DNA of 64,000 nucleotides from Basidiobolus meristosporus CBS 931.73 (taxonomy: Eukaryota; Basidiobolomycota; Basidiobolomycetes; Basidiobolales; Basidiobolaceae), in contig MCFE01000120.1 in NCBI GenBank assembly GCA_002104905.1, positions 1-64,000 on the forward strand, read 5' to 3'. This document shows, one piece after another, positions 32,929-42,430 of this stretch; position 1 is the stretch's first letter; each line of letters starts with the position of its first letter. A program made the position numbers and the translations under genes. The notes below the pieces were generated by a model. The model had not been told where the DNA came from, ran no database searches, and saw only the letters and a program-made list of their open reading frames with translations.

Positions 32929-33998
32929 TGTGGTAGTGTATAGGTCCAAGGGAGAGATACGTCCAACACTTCTCAAGTGTTTTGTGTGTGGGGTGTTCAC
33001 TGGGTGCAATAACCTGTGGCAAAAGCTTGCTAGGAATACTTGGGTTCTGTCTCTGATCTAATGTGAAGGGGAATAAAGCCACAAGCTTGTCAAGGGAAAA
33101 CTATTGAGCTACAATCCCCAACTTGGTTGGCGTCTTAACAAAAGTATGTGCTGGGTTCAGCATCCTTTGAGATGACAATGTACTAAAGCTTCCAAAGTCA
33201 AAACAACTGTAAACTCCACCAGCAGGGACTTGATAAGAATGCAGCTGTGGTCAATAGTTACAAAGACAGAAAAGTGTCTTTGCCTGTACAAGAACAAACT
33301 TGGGAAAGAATCAAATATAATAAAAGATACCTACTCTGAGTATTCCTCACAAGTAGTGCCTCCAAGGTCAGTTAGCTGTCAGCACAGTTTCCTGGAAGTG
33401 TCCTGTGGTCTGGGGTTGGAAGTTCAGGTAGCAGCAAGTAGCAGTGATCACACTAATCAACAAGTTGGTATATTGATAAAGGGATGATGATTTATTGTTG
33501 AGAGATTGCCTCCCTCATATACTTTTCTTACTGGCTAAGTGATTACTAATCATGGTGTTCCAGAAGGTTCCAGATATCAATAGAAATCTTAATGACATCA
33601 GAATGACCTAAGAATGCTCTAAGTAGGTGCTGGAAGGTTCTAAGAGGCACAGCACATCTAACAAATCAGGAATCAGTATTCTGAAACCTGTGTAACATGG
33701 GGATACCATGTATGGTATAGAAATAGTAGGGATGGTGACACGTGTTGATCATGTGTCACGGGTACTTGCGCGGGTACTTGCCTAATATAGAAGTACTTAT
33801 AGCTAGTAATCTCACATAAAGTGAGGGGTAACTTATGCAAAAAGGTAAGCAGGTGTGATAGTCAACCGGCTTATGGGATAGTACTGATTGGGTAAGACAA
33901 ATGGGATAAAACTAAAATAAGTGTAGTAGAGATATAGGGAAGTAGAAAATACAGGAATGAGCATATCTGTCAGTGGGTGTCACTGTCACCCCACTACA
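32929..33998 (-). repeat. Ty3-A 3' LTR of the pol at 34038-36460
   Basis: 1,070 bp; on the minus strand it begins TGTAGTGGGGTGACAG and ends CACTACCACA. The purine tract lies immediately upstream on the minus strand, so this is the 3' LTR. It starts only 7 bp from the end of the family B element. It carries the antisense ORF at 33230-33487. It also serves as an empty-site control for the Harbinger insertion. Confidence 0.85.
33230..33487 (+). other. Conserved ORF antisense to the Ty3-A LTR (copy 1)
   Basis: 85 codons starting MIRMQLWSIVTKTEKCLCLY, running against the direction of the retrotransposon. Near-identical frames occur in copy 2 (40708-40436, -) and copy 3 (from about 41201 to 41473, +). 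The LTR at 20959-22033 has the same region broken. It may be chance retention in young repeats. Confidence 0.35.
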
Positions 33999-34015
33999 TC
34001 CACCCCCCTCTCAGC
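33999..34015 (-). other. Polypurine tract of Ty3-A
   Basis: On the minus strand, GAGAGGGGGGTGGA abuts the LTR start TGTAGTGG. This fixes the orientation of the element and the LTR boundary. Confidence 0.85.
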
Positions 34016-34037
34016 TTTGAACTTGGGTCAAAGCAAA

Positions 34038-36460
34038 CTAATCTTGATGTGCAAAATTCCTATGCTTGAATAACTTATGTCGGTTTCCAGCAACTGGTGC
34101 TCTCGACTGGGTGTTGTCAAGCTCAGATATGTAATAACTTCCATTGCCAATCACCTTGGAAATGAGGTAGGGGCCAGTCCATTTGTTGTTAAACTTCCGA
34201 CTCCATTGTTTGTCCAAGGGGGAATCATAGAGTAGTATTGGGTCTCCTAGTGATAGTGGTTTTGGTCTTATTGAGTGTGATTTGTCAAATTGCACCTTGT
34301 TCTTTAGTCATGTATCCTTAAGTTGTTCAGCAGCTCTGCTGATATTCAAGTCATGGTGATCAAGTTGCTGTATGCAAGTTGGAAGGAGGTCTTCAGTCTA
34401 CATATTGTATCGCCAATTCAATGAGTTCCAAGTGACTGTGTTTAACTCAACTGGTAGTATGCAGTCATGTCCATAGAGTAGCTTGAATGGCAATAATCCA
34501 GTTGTTCTCTTGGTAGTAATTCTATCTGCCCAGAGTGCTATGTGTAATTGCTGTGGCCACAGTGTTGTGTTATTCTCACAAGTCATGACAAGAGAGTTCA
34601 CCAATGGTCCATGTCCTCTCTCTATCATTCCATTGGCTTGAGGATGGTAAGCTGTTGTGAAAGCTATGTGTATCTAGTACTTTGAGCACAACTCCTGGAT
34701 CATTTGGGATGTCATCTCTCCTCTGTCAGCAACAAACTGTTGGATGCAGCCAAATCTGCAGATGATGTCTTCAAGTATAAATCTACATATGGTATGGCTC
34801 TTGTTCTTGGGCAAGGCTTAAGCCTCTGCCCATTCACTAAGGTCATCTCTAGCAACAATCAGGTACTTTTTTGATCCAGCTGTTGGCATGTGGACAAGGT
34901 CAATACCAACCTGTTGCCATAGACAGATTGTGTAAGTAGGATGCAGTGGTTCTTCATACCGCTTGGAGGATCTCCTCTGGCAGGCTACACATGACTCAAC
35001 AAAGTGTTGGATATCATAGTACATGTTTTCCCAGTAGTACCTCTGAGATGCGGTATTGTATGTGGCTTCTCATCCTCTATGTCCTCCTGGTTCTCCTTGA
35101 TGGATACATGTCATGATGTTCAGTTGCTCTTGAGGGGTAGTGACTACTCTTCTTGGCATAAGTCCAGGCTTCACTTGCTTAAAGAGAAGATCATCTTTAA
35201 GATAGTAGTGGTGTGCCTTCTTCCTGAGTTTTCTAAACTCCTTAATATCCATCCAACTAGGTTTCTTAAGTGTCCTTAGATATTCCTTGATCAGACTCCA
35301 GGTAGTTCTCTCTTGGTCTTTGATGGCAATCTGTCAGATCTCTGCATCAATAATATCATCAAAGTGAGGGACCAAGTGTTCAAATAATTGTGGTCCCTTC
35401 CTGGAGAGTGCATCAGCCACAACATTTGTCTTGCCAGGGATATGTCTGACCTCAAAGTCAAACATTTTCAGCCATGCCTTCCATTGGTTTGTGGCATCAT
35501 CAGGTAGGTCAGGCTTGTTGATCATTCCTATAAGTGGCTTGGCATCTGTCTCCAGGATAAAATGTGTCATGTAGAGTTGTGACTTCAGTTTCCTCAGTAT
35601 CTTTGCAACTCCTGGTAGTTCTCTCTTAATCTGTGAGTATCTTTGCTCTCTAGGAGAGAATAGGCAGCTCTCATATCTCCAGGCATAGCGGTTGCCATCT
35701 TCATCATCTTGTCCAAGTAGTGCTCCAGCTCCTATAGGGCTTGCATCCACTGTCAAAATAGGTGGGCATTCAGTGTTCTGGTAGTCAAGAGGTCTTAGAA
35801 CTGGTGGAGATACTAAGGCCTCTTTCAGTAATTGCATGGCTTCTTCTTGCTCTTCTCCCAAGATAAATGGGGTATTCTTTCCCTGTAGTTGGTAGCTTGG
35901 TTCTGCTATCTCAGAAAGTCTTGGGATCTAGATCCTAAAGAACCCACAAGCAGCCACAAAGCCACAAGCTTATGTGAGCTTTGTGGGGGTAGGCCAGTTG
36001 CGTATCTTTTGTGTCTTGGAGTCTCCAGGTGAACAACCAAAGGTGTTGCATTTTTGTCCAACAATGGATATCTCTGATACACCAAAGCTGCTTTTCTCAC
36101 CACTGATGGTGAGTCCAGCTTCTTCAATGGCTCCTAATATGGCATCATTGTCTACAATATGGTCATAGACAAACTTTCTTACTCCAGGCATAACTTCAGT
36201 GGTGTCCCTGAATTTTGGTCCTTTGATGCCTACATCATCCACAAAGACAGCAAGTTTCTCAGGTAAAAACTGATACAGCACATTTACCATGCATCTCTGG
36301 AACTGAGCCACAGAGTTTGTAGCCCCTTGGCTGAGTCTTGTCATCCATAAAAGTCCAAATGATGTCTGTAGTGCAAACATATCTCTTGATGTCTCATCAA
36401 GGGGAATCTGGTCATATCCTGAGTAGAGATTGTATGTTGAGTAGATGGAGTGGCACTACA
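34038..36460 (-). pseudogene. Ty3-A pol: RT, RNase H, integrase; 5' part missing, stops present
   Basis: Read from 36460 on the minus strand. The RT begins mid-palm with YNLYSGYDQIPLDETSRDMF, then SQGATNSVAQFQR and the catalytic AVFVDDVGIKGPK (about 36225-36265). RNase H (35861-35334) has LTVDASPIGAGALLG, ETDAKPLIG and GKTNVVADALSRKG. Integrase has an HHCC part (CVACQRR), GIDLVHMP, FVADRGEM and NGMIERGHG, so all three DDE acids are visible. A C-terminal WTGPYLISKVIGNGSYYISE stretch follows. Frameshifts and stops separate the pieces (near 35906, 35300 and 34810). Gag, protease and the RT fingers are absent; an inverted LTR starts at 36465. Confidence 0.85.
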
Positions 36461-36464
36461 CCAC

Positions 36465-36658
36465 TGTAGTGGGGTGACAGTGACACCAACTGACAGATGT
36501 GCTCATTCCTGTATTTTCTACTTCCCTATATCTCTACTACGCTTATTTTAGTTTTATCCCATTTGTCTTACCCAATCAGTACTATCCCATAAGCCGGTTG
36601 ACTATCACACCTGCTTACCTTATTGCATAGGTTACCCCTCACTTTATGTAAGATTACT
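36465..36658 (+). repeat. Ty3-A LTR copy 2, left part
   Basis: First 194 bp of an inverted LTR (TGTAGTGGGGTGACAG...), cut by the Harbinger element at 36659. Its continuation is at 40122-41007. The last three bases, ACT, are the left target-site copy. Confidence 0.9.
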
Positions 36659-36913
36659 AGACTTGTTCCGTTGGATAGTGCCACATAGTGCCAGCCTGTT
36701 TATGGTGCCGGATTGATCTGGCACTCTATGGCACCATCTGGCACTATAATTTCTACCATAATGCCAGTGGTATGATACAGTTACTGGTAATTTTACTCAA
36801 TCTTACTTATGTTGCTCAGAGTAGTGCTTTCCTTGCTTTATTTACTCTTCATAATGCTCCAGACACATTTCTCTCAGTGGATGTCTTTTTGTATGAACAT
36901 ACTGTGCATTAAT

Positions 36914-37123
36914 AGACTTGTTCCATCATTCCAGCTGATCATAGTGCCCAATAGTGCCATAGCATGCCAGATGGTGCCTGATCATGCCACAGAGTGCCAG
37001 ATGGTGCCATACAGTGCCAATTGGGATCAAAATTGACATGCATAGGACCCTAAAATATCAAATTAATAACAAAATATACAGCACTCTCTGGCACTAAGAT
37101 CAATGGCACAATGGAACAAGTCT
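36914..37123. mobile_element. 210-bp MITE related to Harb-G
   Basis: Ends AGACTTGTTCCA and TGGAACAAGTCT, flanked by AAT at 36911-36913 and 37124-37126. It sits at the 3' end of the Harbinger transposase gene and supplies its final codons and stop. It contains the eight-unit decamer array at 36941-37020. Confidence 0.85.
36941..37020 (+). repeat. Eight-unit decamer array, TGCC every 10 bp
   Basis: Each of eight consecutive 10-bp blocks has TGCC at positions 5-8: ATAGTGCCCA, ATAGTGCCAT, AGCATGCCAG, ATGGTGCCTG, ATCATGCCAC, AGAGTGCCAG, ATGGTGCCAT, ACAGTGCCAA. The phase is exact over 80 bp while the other positions vary. It may be a protein-binding array on one face of the helix. Confidence 0.9.
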
Positions 37124-37939
37124 AATAAGTATCTTAACTATTTTACCTATTCTGCTGTTTTCTCCTATATATGACTTTCCTCTGTATTTACCTGCCAATA
37201 TGCTGAATCTCTTCAGATATCCAAATGTGTGCTCTACCCCTACTCTGAAATGATTAAATATCTCATTGTAGAGCTTCTGCTTCCTGCTAAGCACACCATT
37301 TCTTGGCTTCCTATAAGCTGTAATACATCCTAATCTCTGACAATCCTCTCCTATATAGGCTAAGTCTGCCATACATTTCTCCCCTCTACTGAATTCAGGA
37401 TGATTCTCTACCCAGAGTACTTTGTCATGCCTACTTCCAGCAAATGGCCCACTAAACCAGATGATATTACCCTCAATGTCAGACAGTACTTGAAACTTCA
37501 CACAGTGTGCCTTGTACTTGCCAGAATAAAAGTGCCTCTGCCCTCTAGAAGGTCTGTTAATCCTCACTGGGAAGGTATCCAAAATACTCCTGATATGGAA
37601 CCTGTTGCTGAACACTCTGGGATATGGAAGTCTATTGGAGCTTCTGAACCTAGTATTCCCAGCTTGCTCTAAGTCATTCATACCCTCTGCAAGGTGATTC
37701 TCCATTGCTGTCAGCTGGGAATGAAAGCTTCTAGGACTTTTGTTGCCATGGATGGTGGGATGAAACCTTGTAGGGCAATAGTTCTTGTAATAGCAGAGAA
37801 GCTTAACAAGGGATCTCCTTGAGTGGATTGGGGTTGATGGTCCACAGTACTGGGAGTATATCTCCTCTAGTGTGTCAAAAGGAAATCCAGTGGTAGTGAT
37901 GGGATTGATGAGAAAAGACCATTCAGATGAATAAGTCAT
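37100..37939 (-). CDS. PIF/Harbinger transposase (DDE_Tnp_4 / HARBI1-like)
   Basis: An uninterrupted 279-residue frame. The nuclease acids expected of the family are visible: ILDTFPVRINRP (first Asp), then FSGPFAGSRHDKVLW, CMADLAYIGED (second Asp) and GVEHTFGYLKRFSIL (Glu). The N-terminal part (FDTLEEIYSQYCGP, HSRRSLVKLLCYYKNYCPTR) would hold the helix-turn-helix region. Length is somewhat below the 300-400 usual for the family, so an upstream exon is possible. The last codons (RLVPLCH and stop) come from the nested MITE, replacing the original C-terminus. The protein cuts and joins DNA at the AGACTTG ends in the nucleus. Confidence 0.9.
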   Translation of the reverse strand: MTYSSEWSFLINPITTTGFPFDTLEEIYSQYCGPSTPIHSRRSLVKLLCYYKNYCPTRFHPTIHGNKSPRSFHSQLTAMENHLAEGMNDLEQAGNTRFRSSNRLPYPRVFSNRFHIRSILDTFPVRINRPSRGQRHFYSGKYKAHCVKFQVLSDIEGNIIWFSGPFAGSRHDKVLWVENHPEFSRGEKCMADLAYIGEDCQRLGCITAYRKPRNGVLSRKQKLYNEIFNHFRVGVEHTFGYLKRFSILAGKYRGKSYIGENSRIGKIVKILIRLVPLCH

Positions 37940-38472
37940 ATTAAAATTGATGGATGATTGTATAAAGGCAGTTTGAATTGATTTGGCGCAATCTACGTTA
38001 TTTATCTGATTTTTAATACATTATGGTTAAATCTTCATCAATTGCCATGTATCCCATCATTATGTCGCAAAAATCATCCGCAAACAATGGCTTGGTACTT
38101 TTATTGATACTTTAATCATAGGTCTATAATCAAATAGGAAATCTGCAATTGATGTGATCTGATCCCTGTCAACGCAATCCGAGATGCATCATGCATAATA
38201 TATGGAAAATTCAACAATCACATCAGATTTCATATATATTTCATATAAGACCAGGTTGATGCCAATATACTACTGTATAAGTATCCAAATCCGTTGCTAT
38301 GGTCCCCATACCAAGCCTTAACTCATCTTTAGTACAACCCAGACAAAACCCATCCCCCAGCTCACAGGCGCGGTCCGGACTGGAGAAGTCAATGTTGGAT
38401 CCATTTGAGTTCTCGCCAAATGATTTTAGTATGGCCCAAGTGTCTATGATGAGCCTTCATACAGATATTTAG
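37940..38472. promoter_or_regulatory. Divergent promoter region of Harb-G
   Basis: About 530 bp between the transposase start (-) and the first clear exon of the companion gene (+). AT-rich with several TATA-like words. It may hide a short 5' exon of either gene, since the companion ORF opens just after an ATTTAG acceptor. Confidence 0.45.
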
Positions 38473-39189
38473 GCACTACTGATTAATCTAGCAGAACTAG
38501 ATACCTCAGAGAGTCAACAAAGATGGAAGAGTTTGAGTAGAAAGCTGTGGCATGAGTTCTACATCAAGATGCCAGCCAATGTATGTAAAAAGATATATAA
38601 CAAGACAAGTATTGAAATCAAGAATGAGCTGAGAGTGAGGGGATTTGACAAAGAAGCCGCGCGGGAACAATTTCACGCGCAATTTGCACAGTACGGGCTG
38701 GACGCGTCCGTTTGTGCCTCAACTTTGGGAAGCAAAGAGATTTTGAAAGAGTTTTTGCCTCAAATGACTAATGTACTATGTGATATATTAGTAGAGCTAA
38801 GTGGCTTCCAAGAGCAATATACACAGGACTCATCCAGGCAACAGCTCCAAAGTATCAGACAGAGGGTAAGTGAATACCTTGAGGAATCAGATGGTGAGCT
38901 TCAGGAGGAAGAATACAGACCGCAAGCAACATTGTCCAGATTGCGCCAGCATGCCTTGCTGGATTCCCTACCATCTCTTGCAACCACAGCGTGCTGGCGC
39001 ATGTCAGTCCAGACCACGCCAACACCCTTTACCAGAATGCCCCGCGTTGAGTCAACGCGCATTCAGTCAACGCGTGTTGGGTCAATGCGCGTGCTTCAGA
39101 GCAAAACTACAAGAACTTGCCAAACTGCTCATTTAGACATGAGTCCATTGGAGCGGACCAAGTCACGTCAACATGCGGCATCACATTGA
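38473..39189 (+). CDS. Harbinger companion protein, Myb/SANT-like
   Basis: The frame opens after a splice-acceptor-like ATTTAG (38467-38472) with ALLINLAELDTSESQQRWKS, then LSRKLWHEFYIKMPANVCKK. This is a W...LW-type helix pattern like the Myb/SANT or trihelix partners encoded by PIF/Harbinger elements, which bind subterminal DNA and bring the transposase into the nucleus. An acidic region (EYLEESDGELQEEEYR) follows, then a basic Arg/Thr-rich stretch with short STR repeats. The frame stops at TGA 39187-39189 but continues in the same register to 39561, so the stop may be a mutation, a read-through site or lie in an intron. No clean ATG starts this exon; an upstream exon is likely. CpG is unusually frequent here. 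Confidence 0.55.
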   Translation, partial: ALLINLAELDTSESQQRWKSLSRKLWHEFYIKMPANVCKKIYNKTSIEIKNELRVRGFDKEAAREQFHAQFAQYGLDASVCASTLGSKEILKEFLPQMTNVLCDILVELSGFQEQYTQDSSRQQLQSIRQRVSEYLEESDGELQEEEYRPQATLSRLRQHALLDSLPSLATTACWRMSVQTTPTPFTRMPRVESTRIQSTRVGSMRVLQSKTTRTCQTAHLDMSPLERTKSRQHAASH

Positions 39190-39561
39190 ACTCAGCCAAG
39201 GGCCATCTCAATGCGTCAAGGCGTGCATGCGTGTGCCGTTTTGCCTGACCATCAGCGTGTTACTTCTGGTGAACTGACTGATGATGACCAACATGAAGTG
39301 CCTCAACCACCGGAGCCCTTGGCAAGTAAAAGAACGCGTCAGCGCGTGGCACTACAGGCCGGTTCAGTTAGTTCAGTTGGAGCAATTCAGCGCGGCCAAG
39401 CTGCAGCATTGCACTCATCAACTAGGAGGCAAAATACTGACTACAAATACACAAGTAGCCAAGATGATAGTCAGCCAGGAAGTAGTATAGGTGTGCAAAG
39501 TGAGTTACTACCAAATGCTTCAGTAGTAATCCCTGTGAGAATAAAACCCAGGAGAAGATGA
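39190..39561 (+). CDS. In-frame continuation of the Harbinger companion ORF
   Basis: Open in the same register as 38473-39189 after its TGA; it has an ATG at 39211. It contains DDDQHEVPQPPEPLASKRTR and a basic end (IKPRRR). It is either the C-terminus of the companion protein beyond a stop mutation or a second exon. Confidence 0.4.
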   Translation, partial: TQPRAISMRQGVHACAVLPDHQRVTSGELTDDDQHEVPQPPEPLASKRTRQRVALQAGSVSSVGAIQRGQAAALHSSTRRQNTDYKYTSSQDDSQPGSSIGVQSELLPNASVVIPVRIKPRRR

Positions 39562-40118
39562 TGCAGTTGCTTTGAATTGCTTACATTTGTAATGATCCCA
39601 ACAACCCTTTTTTTTTGCAATCCAAATTGAGCCATTGCAAATCAGTGATCATCAAATTTTTGATATAAGTAATATCAAGGTTGTCTCATATGTGAGACAG
39701 AACCCCTATAAATAAACACCCTGCATATATATACATCATCTATAATACCAGTGCAGCTATTGGATCTGTTTTGCACCTACACAATTGCTTGCGTGCTAGC
39801 TATGACACCTTGTCCAATCACTAGGATCAGGAATTTACTTGCTCAATGGGCAAAATGGGATATTTGATGGCAAATCAGGTAGCTTTTTCAGTAGTCAATG
39901 AGCCAATCAGGGGCTGCCAGCTTCAGGATACTTTTGGACCAATTAACACTGAGATACCGTCCAATTGGAGTGAGGGTATAGTGTGCAAGATTGTCCCGCA
40001 TAGTGCAAAATTGTCCAAGAACAATCTTGCCTTCTGGTAGCTATAATATTGCGCCCAATTGTTCTTTACAACCGCGGATTGCGCCGCGTGCCCTGGCACA
40101 GTACAATGGAACAAGTCT
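39562..40118. other. Right subterminal region of Harb-G
   Basis: Non-coding 3' region and right inverted repeat. Near 39985-40025 the motif TGCAARATTGTCC occurs twice, 20 bp apart. Related words recur at about 48150-48200 and 54705-54760. Confidence 0.6.
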
Positions 40119-40121
40119 ACT

Positions 40122-41007
40122 AGCTATAAGCGCTTCTATATTAGGCTAGTACCTGTGCCAGTATCCGTGACACGGGGTCAACCTGTGTCACCATCCCTAC
40201 CATTACCATACCATATATGGTATCCCTATGTTACATAGGTTTCAGAATACTGGTTCCTGATTGGTTGGATGTGCTGTGCTGCTTAGAACCTTCTAGCACC
40301 TACTTAGAATATTCTTAGAACATTCTTAGGTCATTCTGATGTCATTAAGATTTCTATTGATATCTGGAACCCCCTGGAATACCATGCTTAGTAATCACTT
40401 AGCCAGTGAGAAAAGTATATAAGGGAGGCTATCCCTCAACAATAAATCATCATCCCTTTTATCAATATACCAACTTGTTGATTAGTGTGATCACTGCTAC
40501 CTGCTGCTACCTGAACTTCCAACCCCAGTCCACAGGACACTTCCAGGAAACCATGCTGACAGCCAACTGACCTTGGAGGCACTACTTGTGAGGAATACTC
40601 AGAGTAGGTATCTTTTATTATATTTGATTCTTTCCCAAGTTTGTTCTTGTACAGGCAAAGACACTTTTCTGTCTTTGTAACTATTGACCACAGCTGCATT
40701 CTTATCAAGCCCTGCTGGTGGAGTTTACAGTTGTTTTGACTTTGGAGGCTTTAGTACATTGTCATCTCAAAGGATGCTGAACCCAGCACATACTTTTGTT
40801 AAGACGCCAACTAAGTTGGGGATTGTAGCTCAATAGTTTTCCCTTGACAAGCTTGTGGCTTTATTCCCCTTCACATTAGATTAGAGACAGAACCCAAGTA
40901 TTCCTAGCAGCTATTGCCAGAGATTATTGCACCCAGTGAGCACCCCACACACAAAACACTTGAGAAGTGTTGGATGTATCTCTCCCTTGGACTTATACAC
41001 CACCACA
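40122..41007 (+). repeat. Ty3-A LTR copy 2, right part
   Basis: Continuation of 36465-36658 after the Harbinger insertion; ends ACCACCACA. Total LTR length without the insertion is about 1,080 bp. It forms an inverted repeat with the LTR at 41015-41970. Confidence 0.9.
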
Positions 41008-41014
41008 GCAGCTT

Positions 41015-41970
41015 TTTCTGTCTCTAATCTATTGTGATAGGGAATAAAGCCACAAGCTTGTCAAGGGAAAACCCTTGAGCTAGAATCCCCAACTTAGTTG
41101 GCATTGTAACAAAAGTATGTGCTTGCTTCCTTGTCCTTTGAGATGACAATATACTAAAGCTTCCAAAGTCAAAACAACTGTAAACTTGACCAGAAGGGAC
41201 TTGATAAGAATGCAGCTGTGGTCAGTAGCTACAAAGACAGAAAAGTATCTTTGCCTGTACAAGAACAAACTTGGGAAAGAATCAAATATATTAAAAGATA
41301 CCTACTCTGAGTATTCCTCACAAGTAGTGCCTCCAAGGTCAGTTGGCTGTCAGCATGGTTTCCTGGGAGTGTCCTGTTGTCTGGGGTTGGAAGTTCAGGT
41401 AGCAGCAGGTAGCAGTGATCACACTAATCAACAAGTTGGTATATTGATAAAAGGGATGATGATTTATTGTTGAGGGATAGCCTCCCTTATATACTTTTCT
41501 CACTGGCTAAGTGATTAATAATCATGGTGTTCCAGAAGGTTCCGGATATCAATAGAAATCTTAATGACATCAGAATGACCCACAAATGTTCCAAGTAGGT
41601 GCTGGAAGGTTCTAAGAGGCACAGCGCATCCAATCAATCAGGAATCAGCATTCTGAAACCTGCGTAACATAAGGATACCATATATGGTATGGAAATGGTA
41701 GCAATGGTGACACGGGTTGATCATGTGTTACAGGTACTGGCGCGGGTACTTGCCTAATATAGTAGTACTTATAGCTAGTAATCTTACATAAAGTGAGAAG
41801 TAAATTATGCAAAAAGGTAAGCAGGTGTGATAGTCAACCGGCTTATGAGATAGTACTGATTGGGTAAGACAAATGGGATAAAACTAAAATAAGTGTAGTA
41901 GAGATATAGGGAAGTAGAAAATAGGGGAATGAGCACATCTGTCAGTGGGTGTCACTGTCACCCCACTACA
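41015..41970 (-). repeat. Ty3-A LTR copy 3, truncated at its 3' end
   Basis: On the minus strand it begins TGTAGTGGGG at 41970 and is lost at about 41015, missing roughly the last 100 bp. It is another empty-site control for the Harbinger insertion (CTAGTAATCTTACAT at about 41774-41788). Confidence 0.85.
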
Positions 41971-42430
41971 GCGTTACAGCAGAAATAGTGATTGAGTGGT
42001 GGATTTTAATGGAGTTACTTGTTGAGTGTGGGATTGGGCTCAATGTTAGTGTAGGGTATAGAGATTTGTACAGGTCAATACAATTGGCAATTGAGGTACA
42101 ACTGAAGTTTCAATGGAAATAAATCAATTTGTAAGCATGAAAAGTAAGAGAAATGGCTGAGTCAGGAAATAAGGAGTGTGAAAAAGAGGCACAAATGTAG
42201 GAGGCAATAGAGTGTCCAGGATCAGAAAGTCAGCAAATTGGCAGGGAACCAATCAAAAGCTGGTTATACATTTTTGTGATGAAAAATTTTGACAAAGTTT
42301 TTTGTGAAATCTGGGATGCAATTATTTTGCAACGGTCTCTGGACGGAGTCCTGACAGGATCAGTACCTCTCAGTAATGGGAAATTAACTTTGTGACGGCC
42401 TTTTAAGGGGATCATCTCAATAACTTTTCA
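41971..42430. other. AT-rich repetitive DNA, unassigned
   Basis: No coding domain is visible. The part at about 42245-42310 resembles, reversed, 15045-15110. Confidence 0.45.

Larger units (their letters stand above)
36659..40118. mobile_element. PIF/Harbinger transposon Harb-G (complete, with duplication ACT)
   Basis: 3,460 bp with terminal inverted repeats AGACTTGTTCC and GGAACAAGTCT, flanked by ACT at 36656-36658 and 40119-40121. Two related LTRs without the insertion read GATTACTAGCTATAAG or its reverse at the same place, proving precise insertion and a 3-bp duplication, as is known for this superfamily. It encodes a DDE transposase (-) and a divergent Myb/SANT-like protein (+). Subterminal TGCC/GGCA motifs are phased at 10 bp. 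A 210-bp relative is nested at 36914-37123. Confidence 0.93.

Noticed and set aside
36465-41007. Solo LTR with target duplication for Ty3-A copy 2
   Set aside because: Flanks CCAC and GCAG differ, so a simple insertion followed by LTR recombination is not supported.
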